Part shown: positions 40,923 to 50,449 of the stretch, one piece after another
Numbering within the stretch: the stretch's first letter is position 1
Layout: every line of letters begins with the position of its first letter
Assembly: GCA_039583875.1 (NCBI GenBank)
Contig: CM077151.1
Span: 28,720,390 to 28,784,389, forward strand
DNA: 64,000 nucleotides
Direction of reading: 5' to 3'
Source of the DNA: Platanthera guangdongensis
Taxonomy: Eukaryota > Streptophyta > Magnoliopsida > Asparagales > Orchidaceae
Notes under the pieces: model-generated
Database searches by the model: none
Seen by the model: only the letters and a program-made list of their open reading frames with translations
Told to the model about the DNA's origin: nothing
Program-made: the position numbers and the translations under genes

Positions 40923-42594
40923 TGTTAAATTTTCTCAACGTGGTCAGCAAGATAGCCCAAACGCCAAATTAATATCTTCGGAACTACCCAGTTCGCACGT
41001 TGAACTAGCAGAAACCAAGGACTAGAGGTACAAAGGTTAATCCCAACAAACAATGGAGGCACAAGCAGGTCTTTTATACATTTACTTCTTTACAATGCAA
41101 GGCATACATAGCGAGACATGATTTCGCTAGTATCACAGCTGTAAACAGAAAGCACCAAAAACAAGCCCGGCGGACAGCACCGGAGTCCGCCGAGACCGCG
41201 AGGTCGCCGAGGTCGCCGAGACCGCTGAGCTCGCCCAAGATATGCTGCAATCCGCCGAATAGACACGGAGTCCGCCGAAGCCGCGAGGCCGCGCGGACAC
41301 ACCGTTATTCGCCTCCTGCTGAACTTGAACTGAGGAACACCCCCTACCCGCCTGAAGCCGACGGACAGGTTATTGAAGCTGGCAAAGATGAAACAGAACT
41401 GACAAGCCGCAGAGCGACCTCCTGCTGAGTCCGCAGAGACCGCACTCTTCCAAGTACTTGACCGAAGTCAAAGCCAAACTCCTGGCTCCTTGAAGCTATC
41501 CGCGCAACCTGCACACAGCAAACCGTCAGCCTGAAACAATCTGCGCGGACTGATAAACACAGAACGCAGCTCCTTGCACACCCCAACTTACTGTTCACTC
41601 GAGTTATTTTGGTTATGCCAGGGGGGGTCCTATTTATAGGCAAGGTGAGGAGTGTGGTCACCGCCCAAGAGATAGCGTCACCACCTCAGCCCGCGCGACA
41701 GCAAAAACACCGTCCGCCGAGTCCGCATGGACTTAGCCGGATACCAAGGGAAACCGCCAGGAGCAAGGCAACCATTGGCGAACCCTCTCCAGTCCGCCCA
41801 AGCTATGCGGACAAGGCATCAGCCCACAAAGCTCCAACCACTGCAAGACATCAACCCCCTTCAATGGCAGTCCGCACCAACCCGAGGCAGTCCGCAAGAC
41901 TCACACCTCAATCCGCCACAAGTCCACGACCAAAGGAAGACAATAGTCCGCCCGGTCACAGCGGACTTGGCGGATAACGCGGACACCATGGCCTTGACAC
42001 AAAGTGTGACCAAGTCCAAAACCATCAAGGGCCAATGCGAGCATGGCGGACTCAAATTCCCGTCCGCCAAACACCCTAGCACAGACCGCCATCAGTCCGC
42101 GAGCTCCTCGCACTTCTGTCCAAAACAGCAGCCAACCCCGGACTCCAAAACCATTCCGCCAATCGACCTCCACAGCAAATCGCCTGCTGTGCCACCAGAG
42201 CTCGACAAGGCCTCAGCCAAGCTCTAAGCTCAGTCCGCAACAGCCCACACCGCGGACACTCCAGTCCGCAAGCTACCCGCGGACACGAGCCAAACCGCCT
42301 ATCAGCACAAGCTTGCACCCGCGGCCACTGAGCAATGCACCAGTCCGCAAGCCTTTATCCGCTCAGGCCGCTCCTTGGCAAAGCCAATCAGCAAACACCT
42401 TATCCGCAGAAACCAGGCCGCATAGTCCGCAGACTCAACCCGTGCAAACCGCTCAAAAGAACAACCGGCTTCTCACTAGACCTTCCACCAGGCCGCACAT
42501 CACAGTCCGCCCAGTCCGCCTAGTCCGCCAAAGCTGTCCGCCCCAGGGCGCCCGGCCTGTCCCGTCACCCACTTCCACTTCACAAATTTCAACA
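40923..42594 (-). repeat. RLC-4 3' LTR, rich in GTCCGC words
   Basis: Long for a copia LTR. GTCCGC/GCGGAC hexamers occur at least eight times between 41700 and 42100 and continue on both sides. Plus-strand frames here (41609-42843) are compositional. Confidence 0.92.
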
Positions 42595-45500
42595 CTCTCC
42601 CTTGAAGTGGGAAGTGGTGACCAAGCCCAGCAAGCTGCGCAAGCGTTCAAAGGGCCCCTTCGACAGTGGCTTCGTGAAGATGTCAGCAAGATTATCTTCA
42701 CTCCGAACACGCCCGACCAGCAGAGACCCCTCCAACACCTTCTCCCTGATGAAGTGGTGATCAATCTCTATATGCTTGGTCCTGGCGTGACACACTGGAT
42801 TGTTAACCAGTTTGAGAGCACTCTCATTGTCACCCCTGAGTAAAGTAGGCCCTTGCACTTCTTCATGAACATCCTCTATAAGCATCCTCAACCAAACGGC
42901 TTCCCGAGCAGCCAAGGCCGAAGCCTTATACTCCGCCTCCGTGGTTGAAACCGACACCGAGTCCTGCTTCTTGCTACACCACGAGATGCTAGCTGAACCG
43001 CAAGTGAACACATAACCTGAAGTAGACCTTCGATCATCCAAATCACCGCCATAGTCAGCATCCGTGTACCCGAGCAACGCAACCTCCGCGTCCCTTCTAT
43101 AGAGGAGTCCCATGTCAGAAGAAGCCTTGACATACTTCAGAATTCCTTTTGCCGCCACTAGATGAGATTGCCTTAGTTCAGCCATATACCGACTTACTTG
43201 GCCAACAGCATAAGCGATATCCGGCCTTGTAATCGTCAGGTAAATCAAGCTCCCAACAAGAGCCCTGAACACCAAGGTATCATGAAGAACCCTTCCCTCA
43301 TCTCGTCGAAGCTTCAGCCCAGATTCCAGTGGAGTAGAGCACTTCTTCCCTTCGCCCATGCCAAACCGCTTCACAATGCGATCAGCATACCCTTTCTGGC
43401 TAATGAGAACCCCGCACTCCTTCCTCTCCACTTCCAGACCGAGAAAGTGATGCAACTCTCCCAAGTCTTTCATCTCGAAGCGTATAGCAAGCTCAGCCCT
43501 GAGCCTTGCTACTTCCCCCTCCGAGTTCCCTGTGATGATCATGTCATTCACATACAGCAGGACCAAGACTCGCAGCTCTCCCTTCTTCTTGACGAACAAG
43601 CTTGAATCCGAGTTAGAAGCAAGGTATCCACAGAATTGCAAGTACTCTGCAATCTTCCCATACCAAGCTCTAGGAGCTTGCTTCAACCCATAGAGAGCCT
43701 TCCTGAGTTTGCAGACATAGTCCGGATGCTTCTCAGAGACAAAACCAAGCGGCTGATCCATGAAGATGTCCTTGTCAATCTCTCCGTAAAGAAAGGCATT
43801 CTTCACATCGAGTTGCCACAACCTCCATCCCTTGCTAGCAGCCAAGGCGATCACCACTCTTACAGAAGTCATCTTCGCAATTGGACTGAATGTCTCCTCA
43901 TAGTCTTCTCCATACTGCTGTGAGAATCCTCTAACGACCAGGCGAGCCTTGAACCGATCAATGCTCCCATCAGCCTTCTTCTTCAACTTATACACCCACT
44001 TGCAAGTAACTGGAGTAATGCCATCAACCTTGGGCACAAGGTCCCAGGTTTCATTTTTCTTCAGAGCATCAATCTCTTCTTTCATGGCATCATCCCACTC
44101 CTTTACTCCAGTGGCCTCGTTGAAGTTTGCAGGCTCTTGCTCATCCAGAGGACCTGCAAAGAAGCAGGAGACAAAGCTCACTGCATTCCCTTCACAGTAC
44201 CGAGCCGGTGGCTTAACCACCCTCTTCAATCTCCGAAGACACGGCTCCTTGCTCACGGCTTCCGTTGCTTTTTCGGGCTCCACTCCTACCTGGGGCAAGC
44301 ATTGAGCAGTGCTCCCCCTGCTTCCTGAGCCAGAAGGCTCAGCCTCGGAGTTCGAAGCAACAGGAGCTGCTGGTGAAACAGCAAGCTCCTCTTCCAAGCC
44401 TTCAGCAGCCTCCACCGGTGCTTCATCAATCTTGCTACTTCCGGTTAGCTCCACCGAGCCACCACCATATGACGTCAGCTCGTCAAAGACAACGTCTCTT
44501 GACACCACGAACTTCTTCGTCACAGGGTCCATGCATTTCCATCCCTTCTTCCGCTCATCATAGCCAACAAAGACAAGTTTCCTTGCCTTCGCATCCAGCT
44601 TTGTCCGTGAAGCATCCGGGACATGCACGTAGCAAGTTGAACCGAACACCCTAAGGTGCCCAACACTCGGCTTCTCCTTCAACAACAGCTCAATGGGAGT
44701 CTTCATGTTGATAGGGCTGAGTGGCATCCGGTTGATAACATAAGCAGCACAAGACATTCCCTCCGCCCAAAAGGACCTTGGGATATCTTTCGCATGAAGC
44801 CAGCATTTGCAGGTCTCCGTCAGATGACGGATCTTCCGCTCCGCTACCCCATTTTGTTGTGGAGTGTGAGCACAAGTAAGCTCCCGTTGGATCCCGTGCT
44901 TCCTGCAGAAGTTAGAAAACTCGGAGGAGACAAACTCACCCCCGTTATCAGTTCTAAACTTTTTAATCCGCAAGCCAAGCCGGCCTTCTACCAACTCCTT
45001 AAACTCCACAAACAAACGGAAGGCTTCCGACTTCTCCTTTAAGAAGTACACCCAAGTATACCTTGAGTAGTCATCAACCAAGACAAACATGTATTTGCTT
45101 CCACCAAGGCTGGCAGTAACCGTTGGTCCCATCAGGTCGCCATGAATGCACTCCAGTGGCTTCTTGCTCCTTGTTTGTGATTTATCAAACGGAAGACGAT
45201 GTGCCTTACCGTATTGACAGCCAGCACAAACATGCCCATCACCAAAGGAGGACAACTTCGGCAACCCCCTCACCAAACTTCTGCTCGCCATCGCCTTCAG
45301 CTTGTCCATGCCAACATGCCCCAGCCTCTCATGCCAGATAGCAGCGCTATCATTGGCCCTCATCTTATCAACATAAGCATTGGTGGAAAGAACAAACAAG
45401 TTCTTCACCCTCCTCCCAACATGAGCAACATCAGCCTTCACCGCTGATATGTTGCGAAGGAACCTCACGTTTGTTGGCCCAAACAGAACGTGATACCCAT

Positions 45501-46456
45501 CGTCCACCGCATTGGTCACCGAGAAGAGGTTTTTCTTCATGCCCGACACGTGATACACACTCCTTAACGTGAGTGGCCCCTGATCACTACCCAAAGACAC
45601 GACCCCCTCTTTCTCTACTGCATAAACAGTATTATCAGTAGTGATAATAGCTTCATTACCTGAGTAAGGCTGCATGGAGGTGAACTTCGATTTGTCTCCG
45701 GTGAGGTGATGACCACACCCGGAGTCCACGATCCACTCGCTGTTGAAGTCCTCAGCAGACAAGGCCCGGACACAAGTGCCCGTCATGAAAGCTCCGCCCC
45801 ATTCTGCTTCTTCACTTCTCGAGCAAGCTTCCTCCTTTCCCGCAGCATGCCCGGGCTGCAGTTTGACCTTGCAGTCCCGCTTGAAGTGCCCTCGCTGATG
45901 ACACCGGTAGCACTTCAAGTTCTTCTTCCAGTCCTTAGGAGCATTGCTCCTCTCCGGCGGATATGAAGTTGAAGTCTCCTTCTCACCAGCGGCCTGCACC
46001 TTCTTCTTCTTCCCTTCTCATCCTTTCTTCTTGCCTGAGAAGAGAGCTTCGCTGCCTTCCTGATTCAGGTTCACTCCAGCCATCTGCCTTGCTAAGCTTT
46101 CCTGCGATGCAAGCAGATTCTCCAGCTCCAGCAATGACGGCTGAGTAGCCCACCCTTGAACAGATGTAACAAAGGCCACATACTCCTTCCGCAAGCCGCG
46201 GATAATGTGCCTTTTCATCTTTGCCTCAGAGATAGGCTCATCAGGATCCAGTGCCGACAGCTCAGCACACAAGCTCTTCATCTTTAAGAAGTACTGAGAG
46301 ATGGAAAGGTCTCCCTGAGTTGCCCTGGCCAACTCATTCTCCAGGAACGGAAGCCGCGCCACATTCTTCCTATTGAACAACTCATCAATGGTTGTCCAAA
46401 TATCAGCAGCCGACTCACATCCAATGATGTGATCAAACAGTTCCGGAGACACGACT
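42589..46456 (-). pseudogene. gag-pol: RLC-4 gag C-terminus and pol (one stop, YVND in RT)
   Basis: From 46456 down: Gag C-terminal part (ADIWTTIDELFNRKNVARL, then LRKEYVAFV), ending at TGA 46020-46018. The frame continues unchanged: zinc knuckle CYRCHQRGHFKRDC (about 45920), protease DSGCGHHLTG (about 45725), GAG-pre-integrase HERLGHVG, integrase HGDLMGP (about 45150), TDNGGEF (about 44950) and NGVAERK (about 44840), RT block LDVKNAFLYGEIDKDIFM (about 43810) and YVNDMIITG (about 43545), RNase H GDNESALKLVNNP, end DIFTKPLSKGPF. The pol stop codon lies inside the first bases of the 3' LTR. The first Asp of YVDD is Asn, a G-to-A change expected to abolish polymerase activity. No ATG starts the pol part, so it was one gag-pol frame. 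Confidence 0.92.
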
Positions 46457-49078
46457 TGTAACACCCCAGACTTTGCAAGAGGTTCAGTCTGCAGTTCTGA
46501 AAATTTTTGGGTTTCTGGCAGGAGGCACACGGCCTGCGACACGGGCGTGTCGCAGGGCGTGTCGAGGCCGTGCCGACACTCGGCCCAAGTGTCGACACTT
46601 TCGCTCGACAAAGTGTCGAGAGGGAGGCACACGGCCTGCGACACGGGCGTGTCGCAGGGCGTGTCGGGGCGTGTCGACACTCGGCCCAAGTGTCGACACT
46701 TTTGCTCGACGAAGTGTCGAGAGTGGGGCACACGGCCTGCGACACGGGCGTGTCGCAGGGCGTGTCGAGGCCGTGTCGACACTCGGCCCAAGTGTCGACA
46801 CTTTCGCTCGACAATGTGTCGAGACTAGGGCACACGGCCTGTGACACGGGCGTGTCACAGGGCGTGTCCCGCTTGGTCGACGATCTTCGCTCGACGTTTT
46901 TCCGCGGTGTCGACACAAAGCCTGTCGACGGGTGTCGAGACTTGGCACACGGCTTGGGACACGGGCGTGTCCCAGGCCGTGTCACCTCTCGGGTTGGTGT
47001 TGGGGGCCGTGTCGTTGGGGACACACGGCAGGACACACGGCCGTGTCACTGGGGACACTGGCGTGTCGGATTGAACACGGGCGTGTCGAATGCCCGTGTC
47101 TGATTCCAGGCGCGTCGATTTGAGACGGCGAATGAGGCACACGGCCCTGGACACGGGCGTGTGCCAGGCCGTGTTCGGCCCAGGTCTTCTTTTTTCCAGG
47201 CGAATCGCGGCCATTCTTTTTCTGGTTTTAGGATCTAACGGTTCAGGTCATCTCCTGGGGAGTTAAGACCGAATTCAGGGTTGGAAACCCTCACTGTTTT
47301 CCAAGTTTTCTCTTTCTAAGATCTTGAGAAAAGCTAGAGCAAGGAGGAAGAAGAAGAAGGTCTTGGGCTGTAGGAAGGGTTTCGGTGCTCCAAATCGCGA
47401 GCCGAGTCCGGATCCGTGAAGCTTAGACCGCTGCGAAGTTTTCCATCCGGCTATTTTGCCATGGCAAGGAAGAGGAGTCGGAAGGTAACGACATCTCTCC
47501 TCTCGGTCTTTAGGATACACGTTTTTAGCATCGTTTTCTTCTAGATTTTTGGGCACCAAACTCTCAAATGAGAGGGGCTTTGGTTTGCCAAGGTTCAAGA
47601 GGAACCTCCGGTTGATTGAGTCCGTCCACGACATATTTTGCATTAGAGATCCGCTTCGCTAGTGGATTAGGCATGGTGGTTGAAGCCGTAGTCGCGACCG
47701 TTAGTCCGACTCGGTGATGTTGCATACGAACTTAGGGATTCGTAGAGATTTCCGTTGCGGCAAGATGTCATTTGTGTTGTGGTGGTGATTGTCCCGTTTG
47801 CTTGAAAAGGTACGTGTAGTCGAACCCGGACAAGGTTAGCTCCTCGTGGCGGTAGATGGTTTCCTTGAGGGACAAGGTTAGCTCCGTATGAGAATGGAGA
47901 TGGTTTCCTTGGTGGACAAGGTTAGCTCCGCACGAGTTGGAGATGTTTTCCTTGGTGCGCGGGAACGCTGCGGTACAAAGAGGGATTGCAATGTGTTTAG
48001 TATTGGTTGTGTTGTGCCAAGGCGTGGCTATGTCTCCGTGGTCGGCTGGCTATCCCGTGACATGTGCGTCATGTGTGGAGAGTGTCCCGGCGAGACTAGT
48101 CCCCTTCTGTGAGACTGACGAGAATGCCAAGCTTGGGGCAAGCCCGGGCAAAGATGCCATGAGCGGGTGGGGTCCAGCAAGGCTTCTTAGAATCAGCCAG
48201 TCTGTGGTTGTTGGAATCCTGACATGAGACGTCAGAGCTTGCAGGCAAGCCCGGGGCTAAGCCCACGAGCGGGTGGGGCCTTGGCAAGAATTCCATGTGG
48301 CGGCCTGTGCGCCGTGTGAGGGAGTTGTGTCTCCCTCAATGTTTGCGGCTTTATGCCAATTGGGGAAATGTGAGTACCCAAATGATGTGATGTTGTGCTA
48401 GATGCATACGCTGTAAGGTACCTTGGGTGAAGCCCGGGTGTTGCATTCATGTTGCATAGTAGGCCCTTTCTTTATATGCTCAACCAATAGAGAACATGTT
48501 TGATGATTGAGACATCCAAGCCTGTTTTAATGCTTTTCTATTTATAGATGTTTATTTGCATATGAAGTGCTGACTTGCAGGTTGGAGGGTTCCCCGGGGT
48601 CCGTTAGGGGCGGCCGGGAGGAGATGTGTTGTTACACAGTTTGAGGTCAGCCTTTGCTGACCCACGTTACTAATAATTTTTACAGGGCAAGGATCGCACG
48701 CAGGAGCTAGCACGCCGGCCAAAAAGGCCTAAGCCCCATGAAGTGTTTTTCTTCCTCTTTTGTAGCACTACAGTTATGATGATGTTGTTTGAGACTATTT
48801 TGTCCGGCTTGCATGCCGAGGTAGACTAGGAGTGCTGAGCACATTCATGTTTGATTGTACTATTTACTTTTGGACATTTGTGGTAGGCCTTAAGGCCTTA
48901 GTTGTAACTCTTTTGGTTAGTGGATAACTTCTGGTTGTGCTTGGTTTTCCGCTGTGTTGTGCAAATGTTTTGAGTTTGGGTAGCTATATCAACTTATAAT
49001 ACTAAAGCTGTGGCGTTCGTATGTTGTGGGGCCCCGGCCGGACCCATATTATACGTCCACTACAGGGGAGGTGTTACA
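46457..49078 (+). repeat. RLG-2 5' LTR
   Basis: Its first 750 bp hold GTGTCGACAC-rich tandem units and dyads. The remainder is less repetitive, with ACAAGGTTAGCTCC repeated at about 47829, 47871 and 47918. Confidence 0.95.
46522..46870. repeat. Palindromic tandem repeat in the RLG-2 5' LTR (about 3.4 units of 101-104 bp)
   Basis: Each unit has GGCACACGGCCTGCGACACG, GTGTCGCAGG, AGTGTCGACACT and a final GTGTCGAGA. Related single dyads follow at about 46953 and 47146. The same array occurs in the 3' LTR at 53962-54310. Open frames on all strands over these arrays are artefacts of the repeat. Confidence 0.9.
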
Positions 49079-50378
49079 ATTTGGTATCAAAGCGAGGTTA
49101 GATTCAAGGTCAGTGCGTAGAGAAGTTATCCACATAAGAGTAACGCGGGACCATGAGTGTCCTTATGTTTTAGTCTTGAGATTGGAGACTAATCCCTTAT
49201 TTCTTGTCTTCCTGAAGAGTGCAAGCAACGAGGCGGGCACTTCAAGAGCAAGGGATGATCTCTCGGCGAGCAGTGCTACTGCTGCTCCAGGTCTTTTGGG
49301 CACGGGTGTAGACCCGACCGACTTCTGCCGCATGCTTGCAGAAGCAATGGTGGCAGCTCAAGCTGCAGCAGCGGCTCAGGTGGCAACCCCTGCCACACCA
49401 GATACGACAACGGCCGTGCCAGGAGGAGAAGCCAGGCGAGTGGAGCCTTTGGCGGAGAGGGTAATTGTCGGACATGGAGATCGGCACATGAAGTACTTCC
49501 TGAGTTTCCATCCCCCGTCTTTCAAGGGTGTTGGAACGCCAACGGATGCGGAGGATTGGTGGATTCGTATTCAAGAACTACTAAGGGCGGCAGAGACGCC
49601 AGAGGAAAAGAAAGCGGAGTATGCGGCGTTCATGTTAGGAGACGCCAAGTTGTGGTGGGTGAGCCATAGCGGCCGCCTGTTCCCGGGACGCACCCCGTCA
49701 GTGGAAGAGTTTGGGGACGCTTTTCTTAAGAGGTATATCCCAGTTTCAACACGATTGGCCCTGCAGAGGCAGTTTCTGCATCTAATGCAGCGAGACAAGA
49801 CAGTGGATGAGTACGTGCAAGAGTTCACCCGATTGGGTCGTTATGCGGGAACGACAATGGCAGATGATGTAGAGAGGGATAACCTCTTCTACCAAGGGTT
49901 GAGGGAAAATCTGAGACAACCCTCATCTCCATGAAGAGGGCGGGATTTAATGAGCTAGTTGAAGCCGCCAGGAGTTTGGAGAATGATCTGGAGCGAACCC
50001 AGCGTCGAAAGGGTTTTACTCCCAAGAGCGGGGAAGGGAAGCCCTCCCAATCTCATGTAAAGTCTGATGGGAGTAGGTGGAGGAAGAAGCCTTACACTTC
50101 CAGATCTGGTGAGAGGAGCAACTGGACGCCTGGGGGTTCCCACTCTAGGGGACCGCCGACGTGCTACAACTGCGGGAAGGTTGGGCACATAGCCCGTGCT
50201 TGTCAGCAAGGGGGAGCGGGGCAAGAGTCAAAGCAGGAGCAGTCTGTGCGCTCGGGCCCCAGTGCTGCAGAGAAAGGAAAGATGGCGGAGTCGAGCGCTT
50301 CTCGGTTCCAACCGGTGCAACCAAGGGCCTACAACCTTGGACAGCAAGAAGCGATCCGCCAGACTGATGTGGTGACAG
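49079..50378 (+). pseudogene. gag: RLG-2 gag (exon 1 of gag-pol; one frameshift)
   Basis: Gag text: MLAEAMVAAQAAAAAQ (about 49332), FLSFHPPSFKGVGTPTDAED (about 49497), AKLWWVSHSG (about 49650), FLKRYIP (about 49722) and QRDKTVDEYVQEFTRLGRYA (about 49792). This is the chromovirus capsid (retrotransposon gag domain) pattern. The frame shifts near 49920 by about one base and continues as MKRAGFNELVEAA to the zinc knuckle CYNCGKVGHIARAC (50162-50203). The start codon is unclear: the frame is open back into the LTR and no good ATG lies between the primer site and 49330. Without splicing at 50379, translation ends four codons later at 50393-50395, giving Gag alone. Confidence 0.85.
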
Positions 50379-50449
50379 GTATGAAGAGAATTTAAGTTTA
50401 AATTTTGTGCTTCATCCTTTTAGACTTTTGTGTAATGTCTATGTTGTAG
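50379..50449 (+). other. Putative spliceosomal intron between gag and protease (71 bp)
   Basis: Donor CAG/GTATGAAG and acceptor TTGTAG/GC. The segment is AT-rich (roughly two thirds A+T) and T-rich toward the 3' end, with an in-frame TAA when unspliced. Removing it joins the codon split 1+2 at 50378/50450 and puts gag and pol in one frame. The spacing between VVTG and the protease FDTGAS becomes that usual for Tekay-type elements. Confidence 0.7.

Noticed and set aside
41609..42843. Plus-strand Pro/Ser/Gln-rich frames up to 266 residues
   Set aside because: They lie in the RLC-4 LTR and run antisense into pol. Repeated GTCCGC words create them; no domain.
46522..46870. Possible CRISPR-like array (repeats with dyads)
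   Set aside because: Plant retrotransposon LTR. Units are contiguous tandem repeats without unique spacers.
46473..47103. Long overlapping frames on both strands, full of RPATRPCRR- or DTRPKCRH-like repeats (and the copies at 53841-54593)
   Set aside because: The repeat unit length and GC content keep several frames open at once. It is the palindromic array of the RLG-2 LTR and not protein.
49026..49150. Gag start at 49026 inside the 5' LTR
   Set aside because: The ATG lies upstream of the LTR end and primer site. The frame is merely open there; residues before about 49330 are unlike Gag.
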